Source of the DNA: Limosilactobacillus caccae
GTDB lineage: Bacteria; Bacillota; Bacilli; Lactobacillales; Lactobacillaceae
Direction: 5' to 3'
DNA: 64,000 nucleotides
Assembly (NCBI RefSeq): GCF_900156885.1
Contig: NZ_FTOY01000008.1
Span: forward strand, 186,001-250,000
Below are positions 52,550-61,204 of the stretch, in pieces. Made by a program: the position numbers and the translations under genes. Within the stretch, counting starts at the first letter, position 1. Every line of letters begins with the position of its first letter. A model generated the notes under the pieces. It did not search any database. It saw only the letters and a program-made list of their open reading frames with translations, and was not told the DNA's origin.

Positions 52550-54022
52550 ATGAGTGATCATGATAGCGCTGCTACTGCTACGACGGCAGTGCAGAGTAAC
52601 GAGGGTAAGAAAGTAGATAATTATAATAAGCAAATTCCTACTCACCAGAAAATTTTCTATGGATTCGGTGATTTCGGGAATGGGTTTATGTTTGACCTTG
52701 GTCAGGCCTATCTGACTAAGTTCTGGATTGATGCTGCCGGCATTGGGGCCGGGGCTGTTGCCGGGATTTTCGCCTTTACGAAGATCTTTGATGCATTCAT
52801 GGATCCAATCGCTGGTTCTTATGTTGATGGACGGAAGAATATCGGGAAACGAGGAAAGTTCCGTCCGGTAATGATGATTTCTGCTATTATTTTGGGGATT
52901 ATGACCGTCATTACCTTTACCATGCCGATGGGCTTGACTACTACCCAGAAGATTATCTACGCTTATGCAGTTTACATGATCTGGGGTGTTGTTTATTCAT
53001 TTACTAATGACCCGTATGGATCGCTAGCGTCGGTTATGTCGCGGAACCCGCAAGACCGGAGTTTCATGGCGACGACGCGGCAAGTTGGTTCTGTTGGTGC
53101 CCAGTTTATCGCTGGGGTTGCCTTTATTCCACTGATGGAATTAGTCGGCGGTGGAATGAGTAGCAAGGACCAACTTCATGGTTACTTCTTCGCTGCATCT
53201 GTCTTTGCAATTATTGGGATTGCGATGTTTGCCGTTTGTTACTTCGGGACAAAGGAAAACGTTAAGGTTCACCGTGACCAAAATGCTAAGCGTGAAGGTT
53301 TTAAGGATTACATTAAAGTTATCTTCACCAATGGTCCTTTGGGTGCCTTGATTTTGATGACCTTGTTTACTATTTCTGCAATGAACACCAACAACCAAAT
53401 GATGGTCTTCTATGCACAATACAACTTAGGTAACATTGGTCTTCAGCCAGTTATCAACGCTGTTATGATGGGTTGCTCAATTGTTGGTGTGTTCATGATT
53501 CCTACACTGACTAAGCACTTCGGCCAAAAGCGGACTGCAATGTGGTCATTTGTTGTCGGTGCAATTGCTAACATCTTGAACTTCTTCTTGCCAACTAACG
53601 TAATTACTTTTATCGTTTTAGTTACGATTGGTTACACCGCCTTAGCTATTCCAAATGGGATCACTTGGGCCATGGTTTCTAACGCCATCGATTATGGTGA
53701 ATGGCACACGGGAATGCGGAAGGAAGGTATTACTTACGCCGCCTTCAACTTCTCACGGAAGATTGCGCAGTCAATCGCTGCCTTAGTCAGTGCCGGTGTT
53801 CTTGCCGTTACTGGTTACGTTGCTAACGCACAACAATCAGCTAAGACCCTTCAAGGGATAAAGGCTGCGATGACCCTTTACCCTGGTTTCTGCTTAATTA
53901 TGGCCGCTATTATCATTGGTTTCTTATACAAGATCAGTGATGACAAGTTCAAGCAAATTGCTACTGACCTTGATAATGGTAAGTGGGAACACGGTGTTAT
54001 CGGTGACGAAGATGTTAAGTAA
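52550..54022 (+). CDS. GPH family symporter (glucuronide/hexuronate transporter)
   Basis: 490-residue glycoside-pentoside-hexuronide:cation symporter, 12 predicted helices. After a soluble Thr/Ala-rich N-terminus, YGFGDFGNGFMFDLGQAYLTKFWIDAAG, FMDPIAGSYVDGRKNIGKRGKFRPVMM and GMRKEGITYAAFNFSRKIAQS are classic GPH motifs. It sits 27 bp upstream of uxaC behind a strong AAAGGAGGG site, so the cargo is most likely glucuronate or a glucuronide, cotransported with a cation. Confidence 0.9.
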   Translation: MSDHDSAATATTAVQSNEGKKVDNYNKQIPTHQKIFYGFGDFGNGFMFDLGQAYLTKFWIDAAGIGAGAVAGIFAFTKIFDAFMDPIAGSYVDGRKNIGKRGKFRPVMMISAIILGIMTVITFTMPMGLTTTQKIIYAYAVYMIWGVVYSFTNDPYGSLASVMSRNPQDRSFMATTRQVGSVGAQFIAGVAFIPLMELVGGGMSSKDQLHGYFFAASVFAIIGIAMFAVCYFGTKENVKVHRDQNAKREGFKDYIKVIFTNGPLGALILMTLFTISAMNTNNQMMVFYAQYNLGNIGLQPVINAVMMGCSIVGVFMIPTLTKHFGQKRTAMWSFVVGAIANILNFFLPTNVITFIVLVTIGYTALAIPNGITWAMVSNAIDYGEWHTGMRKEGITYAAFNFSRKIAQSIAALVSAGVLAVTGYVANAQQSAKTLQGIKAAMTLYPGFCLIMAAIIIGFLYKISDDKFKQIATDLDNGKWEHGVIGDEDVK

Positions 54023-54049
54023 TTTGAATCTTGCTTAGGAGGATTTATT

Positions 54050-55519
54050 ATGACTTTATTAGATAAGAACTTTTTGCTGACGAATGAATGGGCGAAGAAG
54101 TTATTCTTTGACTATGCTAAGGACATGCCAATCATTGACTTCCACTGTCACCTTAATCCAGAAGAAATTTATGAAAACAAGAATTACGAAAATATCACGC
54201 GGGTATGGATTAACGAAGACCACTATGGTGACCACTACAAGTGGCGTTTAATGCGGGCTAATGGTGTTCCCGAAGAATTAATCACTGGTGACGGTGACGA
54301 TTATGAAAAGTTCCTTGCCTGGGCTGGTACGATTGAAAAGGCCGTTGGGAACCCGGTTTATGAATGGACACACCTTGAATTACGGCGTTTCTTTGGCATT
54401 GATGAACCGTTGACTCGCAAGAATGCGCCCGAAGTTTGGAAGAAGGCAAATGCCCTTTTACAAACTGAAGACTTCAAGCCACGCAACTTGATCAAGCTTT
54501 CTAACGTTAAGGCTGTCTGCACCACGGATGATCCTGCATCAGACCTTCATTACCACAAGCTATTAAAGAAGGAAGAAAAGGAAAACGGCTTCCGGACACT
54601 GCCTGCAATGCGGCCGGATAACTTAATTCAAATTAATAAGCCAACATTTGCAGAATACATTAAGCAATTAAGCGACGTTTCTGGCGTTGAAATTAACTCC
54701 TTCCGTGATTTGATTAAGGCAATGGATCAACGTTTCCAATACTTCAATGACATGGGCGGTCGTCTTTCAGACCACTCTCTCTTGACTTACCACTTTGCTG
54801 AAGCCACTGATGATGAACTTGATGCGATCATGAAGAAGGCAGAAGCTAACGAGGAAGTTACCGGGATTGAATACGACAAGTGGTTGACGATGTTCCTTGA
54901 AGAAATGATGAAGTTGAACACCAAGTACAACTGGACAATGCAGTTCCACATTAACTCTATTCGTGACCTTAACCACCCAATGTTCAAGCAACTTGGTCAA
55001 GATACTGGTTACGATGCAATGGGGACTCAACCAGATATTGTGGCCCAAATGCAACAACTCTACTCTAAGATGCGGGATACCAATGATATTCCAAAGACCA
55101 TCTTCTACTCACTTAATCCAAATGACTGGATGCAGTTAGTAACCTTGATGGGTTGCTTCCTTGAAGGTGGCAAGCAACGGATGCAATTAGGTGCTGCATG
55201 GTGGTTCAACGACACTGCCGAAGGGATGACTACCCAATTACGTGACTTTGCACAACAAAGTCTGCTGCCAAACTTTGTCGGAATGCTGACTGACTCACGG
55301 AGCTTCTTGTCATACCCACGTCACGAATACTTCCGGCGGGTACTTTGCAACTTCTTCGGTAACCTGGTTGAACAAGGACGGGCACCAGAAGACGAAGAAT
55401 ACCTTGGTAAGATTATTCAAGACATTGCTTACAACAATGCTTACGAATACTTCGGCTTCTTTGGTGATGCTAAGCCAGAAGAATTGTTTGAAAAGCATGA
55501 CAATCCTTTCCAATACTAA
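54050..55519 (+). CDS. uxaC: Glucuronate isomerase
   Basis: Isomerises D-glucuronate to D-fructuronate (and galacturonate to tagaturonate). The 489-residue amidohydrolase-fold enzyme has the N-terminal [40 protein letters not shown], the [14 protein letters not shown] segment, [11 protein letters not shown] and [21 protein letters not shown] near the end; all are family signatures. Length fits other Firmicutes enzymes. Behind TAGGAGG, coupled to the symporter gene. Its products enter the uxuB-uxuA steps further along. Confidence 0.95.
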   Translation: MTLLDKNFLLTNEWAKKLFFDYAKDMPIIDFHCHLNPEEIYENKNYENITRVWINEDHYGDHYKWRLMRANGVPEELITGDGDDYEKFLAWAGTIEKAVGNPVYEWTHLELRRFFGIDEPLTRKNAPEVWKKANALLQTEDFKPRNLIKLSNVKAVCTTDDPASDLHYHKLLKKEEKENGFRTLPAMRPDNLIQINKPTFAEYIKQLSDVSGVEINSFRDLIKAMDQRFQYFNDMGGRLSDHSLLTYHFAEATDDELDAIMKKAEANEEVTGIEYDKWLTMFLEEMMKLNTKYNWTMQFHINSIRDLNHPMFKQLGQDTGYDAMGTQPDIVAQMQQLYSKMRDTNDIPKTIFYSLNPNDWMQLVTLMGCFLEGGKQRMQLGAAWWFNDTAEGMTTQLRDFAQQSLLPNFVGMLTDSRSFLSYPRHEYFRRVLCNFFGNLVEQGRAPEDEEYLGKIIQDIAYNNAYEYFGFFGDAKPEELFEKHDNPFQY

Positions 55520-55528
55520 TTGAATAGG

Positions 55529-55560
55529 ATCAGAGGTTGGGATTTCCCCAGCCTTTTTTG
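55529..55560 (+). terminator. Terminator after uxaC
   Basis: AGGTTGGG-ATT-TCCCCAGCCT hairpin with TTTTTT, 10 bp past the uxaC stop; probably partial termination, since the next gene has its own ribosome site 20 bp on. Confidence 0.65.
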
Positions 55561-55578
55561 TTAAGGAGGTGTTTATTC

Positions 55579-56796
55579 ATGGTTGCATATCCGGGAGAAC
55601 CATTAAATATTTTGCATACAATTGGCCTAAAGGAACTCTATCCAATTATCCGCGTGCACTTTTGTGTAGCGGGGAGCTTTGACGAAGCCCGCTTTGAAGA
55701 CGCACTAATGAAATGCGCGCAGGTAGCGCCAGAAATATTCTGTAAGTACGTTCTTGCAGATAATTCATTTGTCCCGGTTGTCGATGACTTAGAAGGGGTT
55801 GTCTATCAAAATCTCGATCCTGACATTGATATCTCGCGGTGGGACCTTTTTATGGATCCGCAGATTCGCGTTTATCTCAATCACCATGGTGAGGAGGCTG
55901 ACGTCACAATCTTTCTCAGCCACATCTTGACTGACGGGGCCGGGGCTAAGCAGCTATTGCAGCTCTTAGCAACTGCTTACAATACTAGAACGGTAGAAGG
56001 AATAGTAAACCACCAGGACATTGATTGGTTGCGGAAGTTGCTAGCCGAACACCAGGTAGAAGTTAAAAAGGAAACTGACCATCCAGCCAAGCCATTAACG
56101 ATGCCGAAGTTAACTAGCAATAAGGAACAGCAGACGAGGAGAACACACCGGCTTACCTTAAGCAAGAAACTTACCGCCCAGTTAATTAAGACCAGTCATA
56201 AGACAGGCGTTACCATCAATGACCTCTTAATGGCAGCGTATGGGCAGGCTGTCCAGCGTTTTTCTGCGACTGACCAAATTTCTCTTGCCTGTCCGACGGA
56301 TATGCGGAAGTTTATCCCTGGACCCGAGGAGTTACGGGTGGCGAACCATACCTCGCGTTATAACATTAGCGTTTATTCTGACGTGCAACAGCCGTTTGCC
56401 CAAGCTGTGCGCGCTGTCCATGATGCGATGGTCGCTAATAAGCAGAGCTTTCAGTGCCTCGCGTCAGTTAAGACCCTGGTTGACAACTACGATCGCTATT
56501 CGCTCGCAAAGTTGCAACAGATTTGCGAAGACAATTACCATGTGCGGACGATTTCGTATACTAATTTTGGGATTGTTGATTTTGCTTTTGCTGGTTGTCA
56601 AATCAGCGACTTTGACATGCTTGGTAGTTATCGGCGGGCACCGATGTTCCAGGTTGCGGTTAGCACCTATGAAGCACAACTTATCTTTGCTTTCGCGATG
56701 ATTGGGACCGCGGAAGAAGAACGTGTCGGCAACGTGGTAATGCTAACAATGAAAGATTTACTGGAAAAATATGTTCTTGAATTTAGTGAAAACTAG
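55579..56796 (+). CDS. Condensation/acyltransferase-fold protein (alcohol acetyltransferase-like)
   Basis: 405-residue protein with the HxxxDG active-site motif (SHILTDGAGAKQ) of the chloramphenicol acetyltransferase/condensation superfamily. ATG 55579 (MVAYPGEPLNIL) follows AAGGAGGTG; a TTG further upstream has none. Two halves are joined by a linker near residue 190 (LTMPKLTSNKEQQ), as expected for this two-lobed fold; GVTINDLLMAAYGQAV and the second-lobe PTDMRKF follow. No carrier-protein or adenylation gene is near. It lies between uxaC and kdgK, an unexpected place for an acyltransferase. Acceptor unknown. Confidence 0.75.
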   Translation: MVAYPGEPLNILHTIGLKELYPIIRVHFCVAGSFDEARFEDALMKCAQVAPEIFCKYVLADNSFVPVVDDLEGVVYQNLDPDIDISRWDLFMDPQIRVYLNHHGEEADVTIFLSHILTDGAGAKQLLQLLATAYNTRTVEGIVNHQDIDWLRKLLAEHQVEVKKETDHPAKPLTMPKLTSNKEQQTRRTHRLTLSKKLTAQLIKTSHKTGVTINDLLMAAYGQAVQRFSATDQISLACPTDMRKFIPGPEELRVANHTSRYNISVYSDVQQPFAQAVRAVHDAMVANKQSFQCLASVKTLVDNYDRYSLAKLQQICEDNYHVRTISYTNFGIVDFAFAGCQISDFDMLGSYRRAPMFQVAVSTYEAQLIFAFAMIGTAEEERVGNVVMLTMKDLLEKYVLEFSEN

Positions 56797-56798
56797 TT

Positions 56799-56826
56799 TT
56801 GTTAACGTTCACAAAACTGTTATAAT
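56799..56826 (+). promoter_or_regulatory. kdgK promoter with LacI-type operator
   Basis: -35 TTGTTA (56799-56804) and -10 TATAAT (56821-56826), 16 bp spacing. TGTTAACGTTCACA (56800-56813) is palindromic around AACGTT and shares TTGTTAACGTT with 52341-52351. Confidence 0.65.
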
Positions 56827-56858
56827 GATGGAAAAGAATAGAAGAGGAGTTTTTAACC

Positions 56859-57884
56859 ATGAAAAAAATTGTTACCTTTGGTGAGATGATGATGCGACTC
56901 AACCCGACAAATATGAAGCGGGTACTCCAAGCGGACCAATTTGATGTTAACTATGGTGGCTCGGAAGCAAACGTTGCGGTTTCTCTAAGCTTATTCGGTG
57001 ATAACGCGGCTTACGTTACTAAGCTGCCAAAGAACATCCTGGGTCAAGCAGCTGCTAACAAGTTACGTGAGTTTGGGGTCGATACTTCACTGATCCAATA
57101 CGGTGGTCCACGTCTGGGGATGTACGTGTTTGAAAAGGGTCACAGTATTCGCTCAACTAATGTCACTTACGACCGGGCAGGTAGTTCATTTGCAATTTCT
57201 ACGGCTGCTGAATATGATTGGGCTAAGTTATTAGCTGGCGCTGATTACTTCTACTTCAGTGGTGTTACGCCAGCCTTGTCAGCAGAATTGCGGCAGGCGG
57301 TGCTGAGTGCTTGTGAGTATTGCCAGGAAAACGATATTAAGGTTGTTTGTGACCTTAACTTCCGTGGCAAACTGTGGACACCAGCGGAAGCTCAAGAATT
57401 TATGAAGAAGGCCATGCCGTACGTGACGATTTGCTTAGCAAACGATGAAGACTTTGAACAGTCACTAGGGATTCATGCATTTGATGGTGATATGACCCAC
57501 GGGATTGAGCAAAAGGCAATGTTTGAAAAGGGAATGCAAGAAATTACCAAGCAGTACCCGAACGTAAAAGTAGTTGCTAGTGTATTACGGAATATTCAGT
57601 CCGTTGATAAGTCAACGTGGATGGGACTAGTATTTAAAGATGGCAAGTTTACTGAAAGTCCTGCTTACGATGTCGACGTCCTTGAAGGTGTTGCCGGCGG
57701 GGATGCCTTTGGTGGCGGTCTGATGCACGGGATTCTTAACGACTTTGATGACCAAGAGTTGATTGATTACGCAATCGCAGCTAGTGTCCTTAAGCTAACT
57801 GTTCTTGGTGACTTGAACATTACAACCGAAGCAGACGTCCGGAGCGTAATGGAAGGCGGCGCTGGTGTGCGCGTCTCACGTTAA
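56859..57884 (+). CDS. kdgK: 2-dehydro-3-deoxygluconate kinase
   Basis: Phosphorylates 2-keto-3-deoxygluconate (KDG) to KDPG. The 341-residue PfkB/ribokinase-fold enzyme starts with VTFGEMMMRLNPTNMKR and shows YGGSEANVAVSLSLFG. The anion-hole region GVAGGDAFGGGLMHGIL has GGDAFGGG where the catalytic Asp stands. Own promoter and operator upstream, own terminator downstream. Meeting point of the UxuA and KduD branches. Confidence 0.92.
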   Translation: MKKIVTFGEMMMRLNPTNMKRVLQADQFDVNYGGSEANVAVSLSLFGDNAAYVTKLPKNILGQAAANKLREFGVDTSLIQYGGPRLGMYVFEKGHSIRSTNVTYDRAGSSFAISTAAEYDWAKLLAGADYFYFSGVTPALSAELRQAVLSACEYCQENDIKVVCDLNFRGKLWTPAEAQEFMKKAMPYVTICLANDEDFEQSLGIHAFDGDMTHGIEQKAMFEKGMQEITKQYPNVKVVASVLRNIQSVDKSTWMGLVFKDGKFTESPAYDVDVLEGVAGGDAFGGGLMHGILNDFDDQELIDYAIAASVLKLTVLGDLNITTEADVRSVMEGGAGVRVSR

Positions 57885-57890
57885 AGTATT

Positions 57891-57942
57891 TTAATAGGAT
57901 AGCTAAGATGCATGAATTAAGTGCGTCCTAGCTATTTTTTTG
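57891..57942 (+). terminator. Rho-independent terminator
   Basis: AATAGGATAGCTA..TGC pairs with GCG..TAGCTATTTTTTT downstream of kdgK. Confidence 0.7.
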
Positions 57943-57978
57943 TGGACAAAATTTAAAGTTTAATTTTGCACAAACTTG

Positions 57979-57993
57979 TCGAAAGCGCTTGCT
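57979..57993. promoter_or_regulatory. cre-like site upstream of kduD
   Basis: TCGAAAGCGCTTGCT differs from the cre core by one base (C for the first T-G position). Confidence 0.5.
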
Positions 57994-58013
57994 TATTTTT
58001 CAGTCTATGTTAT

Positions 58014-58047
58014 TATAATAATGAAATAAGAAATATGATTTCTTATT
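58014..58047 (+). promoter_or_regulatory. kduD promoter -10 and perfect palindromic operator
   Basis: -10 TATAAT (58014-58019) is followed by AATAAGAAAT-ATG-ATTTCTTATT (58025-58047, 10-bp perfect arms). The right arm recurs in the kduI promoter (50382-50400). Placed over the start site, it would repress transcription. Confidence 0.7.
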
Positions 58048-58108
58048 AGGAAATAGCAATAAGGATCCAAATGTTGCAATGCAATTATAAAGAAGAAGGT
58101 ATATTATT

Positions 58109-58924
58109 ATGGCTCAATCACAAGAAGAAATTAAACAAAATGAAGCAGCACTCGATAAGTTCAAGATGTCATTCTTTGACCTAAGTGGCAAAGTTGCCAT
58201 TATTACGGGTGGTAATACAGGATTAGGACAAGGTTATGCTGTTGCTTTGGCAGAAGCTGGAGCAGACATCTTTATCGCTACTCACGGGACTCAAGGCTGG
58301 GATGCAACTCGTGAAATGATCGAAAAGCGTGGCCGCAAAGTTGAATTTATGGAAATCGACTTAACTGAAGATGGCGCTGCTGATAAGGTCATTAATGAAG
58401 CACTTGCTAAGTTTGGTCACATTGATATTTTGATCAATAATGCAGGAATGATTAAGCGTAACCCAATCCTTGAATCAAAAGATGAAGACTGGAAGAACGT
58501 TATCAACATTAACTTGAACGCGGTTTACCACTTATCAATGGCAGCTGCAAAGGTCTTTGCAGAACAAAAGCATGGGAAGATCATCAACATTGGTTCAATG
58601 CTTTCATTCCAAGGTGGTAAGTTTATCCCTTCATACACCGCATCTAAGCACGGGGTTGCTGGTTTAACAAAGGCATTTGCTAGTGAGATGGGGGCATACA
58701 ATGTCCAAGTTAATGCCATTGCTCCTGGTTACATTAAGACTGCTAATACCGCCCCAATTCGTGCAGACAAGGCTCGTAACCAAGAAATCTTGAGTCGGAT
58801 TCCTGCTGGTCACTGGGCAGAACCACACGAATTAATGGGTGCAGCGGTCTTCTTGGCTAGTGATGCTGCTAACTACGTTAATGGGACAATCATGCCAGTT
58901 GACGGTGGTTACTTAGTACGGTAA
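58109..58924 (+). CDS. kduD: 2-dehydro-3-deoxy-D-gluconate 5-dehydrogenase
   Basis: Reduces 2,5-diketo-3-deoxygluconate from KduI to KDG with NADH. The 271-residue classical SDR has the cofactor motif TGGNTGLGQG, NNAG, the active-site S (NIGSM) and YTASK. The family-typical start SFFDLSGKVAIITGG and end VNGTIMPVDGGYLVR are present. The ~15-residue charged N-terminal extension (AQSQEEIKQNEAALDKF) is longer than in E. coli KduD but ordinary in lactobacilli. Starts behind AGAAGAAGG. Confidence 0.9.
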   Translation: MAQSQEEIKQNEAALDKFKMSFFDLSGKVAIITGGNTGLGQGYAVALAEAGADIFIATHGTQGWDATREMIEKRGRKVEFMEIDLTEDGAADKVINEALAKFGHIDILINNAGMIKRNPILESKDEDWKNVININLNAVYHLSMAAAKVFAEQKHGKIINIGSMLSFQGGKFIPSYTASKHGVAGLTKAFASEMGAYNVQVNAIAPGYIKTANTAPIRADKARNQEILSRIPAGHWAEPHELMGAAVFLASDAANYVNGTIMPVDGGYLVR

Positions 58925-58941
58925 TTAATTAGTGTTGCTTT

Positions 58942-58990
58942 GAGGCTCGATAAAAGCAGGAGAGAAGACTTTTAGTCGAGCTTCTTTTCT
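58942..58990 (+). terminator. Weak terminator-like hairpin
   Basis: GAGGCTCGA faces TCGAGCTTC with a long loop and a T-rich tail, between kduD and the EIIC gene. Probably allows read-through. Confidence 0.4.
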
Positions 58991-59030
58991 TTGGCAACTT
59001 TGTGAAAGATATCATAAAGGGTGAATAAAA

Positions 59031-60380
59031 ATGGGAGTCATTAATTACATTATGTCTCTTGGTGCCAGCGTTATGATGCCAATTATTTTCTTAATTTTTG
59101 GGATCTGTCTTGGCATGGGAGTCGGTAAATCATTAAAATCAGGTTTGTCTGTCGGGGTAGGTTTTGTTGGTCTAAATGTTATTACCCAGCTGTTATCTGA
59201 TAACATCGGTCCAGCAGTTAACTCAATGGTAAAGATTTACGGGTTAAATCTTCATTCATTAGATATCGGTTGGCCAGCTGCTTCAGCTGTTGCCTTTGGG
59301 ACGCAAGTCGGCGCGATCATTATTCCATTAGGACTGTTGATTAACGTTATTATGTTGTTGACCCAGACGACAAAAACACTGGATGTCGACCTTTGGAACT
59401 ACTGGCACTTTGCTTTTATTGGGTCTATCGTTTCAATTGCAACCCACAGTTTCGTTTTAGGGTTGATTGCTTCAATCGTAACGATTGCTGTTACCTTGGT
59501 TGGTGCTGACCGTTCACAAAAGCGACTTCAAAGTTTTTACGGGAAAGACTTAGAAGGGATTTCAATTCCACAGGCATTCTGTGTTAGTTTTATTCCGTTT
59601 GCAATTGTTGTTAACTGGATCTGTGAAAAGATTCCGGGATTAAACAAGGTTGACTTTGATGCAGAAAAGATGTCGAAAAAGTTCGGGATTCTTGGTGACC
59701 CAATGTTCTTAGGGGTTATTGTTGGTGTGATCATTGGTTTCTTAGCTCACTATTCAGTTGCAAAAGTTTTGCAATTAGGGGTTATCTTAAGTGCCGTAAT
59801 GGTTCTTATTCCACGGATTACTAAACTTTTCATCGAAGGGTTAGCGCCAATTTCCCAACGTGCACAAGAAATTATTTCTAAGCATACCAAAGGGAAGTCA
59901 TTCAATATTGGGATGACACCAGCGTTAGTTATTGGACACCCAACTACTTTGTTCTGCTCATTGCTGTTGATCCCAATCATTTTGTTCTTAGCTGTTATCA
60001 TTCCAGGAAACCAATTCTTACCATTGGCAAGTTTGTCTGGATTAATTTACATCTTCCCACTGGTATTACCTTACACAAAGGGGAATGTTTTACGGACATT
60101 TTTAACTGGTTTGGTAAGTATGATCTTCGGTGTATTATCAGCAACGATGTTAGCGGGCATCTTTACCACTGCCGTTAAGATTGTTCACAAGTCATTTATT
60201 CCTGCTGGTACTAGTTCCGTTGCAAGTATTGACTTTGCGGCTAGTCCATTAGCATGGGTAGTATACGAATTAACTGCTAATGCTACGGTAATCGGGGTTG
60301 TTGTCATTGTCGTATTAACATTAGGTTTAATGCTCTGGAACCGGAAGCACATCGTTAGTGAATCAAAGAATGCAAAATAA
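59031..60380 (+). CDS. PTS EIIC, galactitol family
   Basis: 449-residue membrane permease domain of the galactitol (Gat) phosphotransferase type. About 10-12 hydrophobic helices; MSLGASVMMPIIFLIFGICLGMG, SLDIGWPAASAVAFGTQVGA, FKNLE-like YGKDLEGISIPQAF and LGDPMFLGVIVG are EIIC-Gat signatures. The IIA and IIB components that phosphorylate the cargo are absent from the neighbourhood. In this cluster it may carry an unsaturated uronide or hexuronate with soluble components encoded elsewhere, or act without phosphorylation. Follows kduD by ~105 bp. Confidence 0.85.
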   Translation: MGVINYIMSLGASVMMPIIFLIFGICLGMGVGKSLKSGLSVGVGFVGLNVITQLLSDNIGPAVNSMVKIYGLNLHSLDIGWPAASAVAFGTQVGAIIIPLGLLINVIMLLTQTTKTLDVDLWNYWHFAFIGSIVSIATHSFVLGLIASIVTIAVTLVGADRSQKRLQSFYGKDLEGISIPQAFCVSFIPFAIVVNWICEKIPGLNKVDFDAEKMSKKFGILGDPMFLGVIVGVIIGFLAHYSVAKVLQLGVILSAVMVLIPRITKLFIEGLAPISQRAQEIISKHTKGKSFNIGMTPALVIGHPTTLFCSLLLIPIILFLAVIIPGNQFLPLASLSGLIYIFPLVLPYTKGNVLRTFLTGLVSMIFGVLSATMLAGIFTTAVKIVHKSFIPAGTSSVASIDFAASPLAWVVYELTANATVIGVVVIVVLTLGLMLWNRKHIVSESKNAK

Positions 60381-60443
60381 GCTAGAACGGTTAGTAATCT
60401 AGGCAACTATTTAGATAATTATTGATATTTCTTGGTTAGAAGA

Positions 60444-60457
60444 TTAATATATCAATT
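60444..60457. promoter_or_regulatory. GntR half-site upstream of kdgA
   Basis: TTAATATATCAATT matches one half of the perfect palindrome at 61974-61993. Only the other half is degenerate. Confidence 0.5.
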
Positions 60458-60493
60458 GCAAGGCAAATTAAGTTTGAAAAGAGGAAATATTTG

Positions 60494-61147
60494 ATGTTAC
60501 CAAAGTATGAAGCATTAAAAGCAGTTGAAGAAGCTGGTGTCTTGGCCGTTGTCCGTGGCCGGAGTGAAGAAAACTCCTACGAGATTTCAAAGGCCAGCAT
60601 TAAGGGTGGGGTAAAGGCCATCGAATTAGCCTTCACTTCCCCCAACGCCGATGTAACGATTAAGCGGTTAAACGAGGAATTTGCCGATGACCCCGAAGTA
60701 GTTGTCGGTGCCGGAACGGTCTTAGACCCGGCAACGGCGCGGATGACGATGGTTGCTGGTGCCAAGTTTATCGTTAGCCCATCCTACAACGAAGAAGTTG
60801 CGAAGTTATGTAACCTGTATGCAGTGCCATACATGCCAGGTTGCTTCACCCCAACCGAAGTACAAACGGCTTTAATGGCGGGTGCCGATGTCGTTAAGAT
60901 CTTCCCTGGGGCAATTGCCGGCCAAAAGATGATTCCGGAACTGCAAGGACCATTCCCACAAGCTAATATCATGCCAAGTGGTGGGGTATCCCTTGACAAC
61001 ATGAAGGACTGGTTTGCGGCTGGGGCCTTCTGTGTCGGTGCTGGTGGGAGCCTCGTTGGCCCAGGTGCTGACGGCGATTACGACCAAGTAACGGCCAATG
61101 CCAAGAAGTTCCACGAAGAATTAATGCGGATTCGCAGTGCAAAGTAA
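60494..61147 (+). CDS. kdgA: KDPG / KHG aldolase
   Basis: Cleaves 2-keto-3-deoxy-6-phosphogluconate to pyruvate and glyceraldehyde-3-phosphate, the end of the pathway. The 217-residue class I aldolase has GVLAVVRGRSEENSYEIS, the conserved Glu in KAIELAFTSP, GAGTVLDPATARMT, the Schiff-base Lys in GADVVKIFPG and MPSGGVSLDN. ATG 60494 lies behind AGAGGAAAT. Ends at a strong terminator facing the gntR gene. Confidence 0.93.
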   Translation: MLPKYEALKAVEEAGVLAVVRGRSEENSYEISKASIKGGVKAIELAFTSPNADVTIKRLNEEFADDPEVVVGAGTVLDPATARMTMVAGAKFIVSPSYNEEVAKLCNLYAVPYMPGCFTPTEVQTALMAGADVVKIFPGAIAGQKMIPELQGPFPQANIMPSGGVSLDNMKDWFAAGAFCVGAGGSLVGPGADGDYDQVTANAKKFHEELMRIRSAK

Positions 61148-61169
61148 GTTATTAAAATATTGCCAAAAT

Positions 61170-61204
61170 AAAAACGTCTACTGAAAAATTCAGTAGGCGT
61201 TTTT
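61170..61204. terminator. Bidirectional terminator
   Basis: AAAAACGTCTACTGAA pairs with TTCAGTAGGCGTTTTT; ends kdgA and the opposing gntR. Confidence 0.9.

Noticed and set aside
54767..55057. ORF antisense to uxaC
   Set aside because: Shadow of a well-supported gene; no ribosome site.
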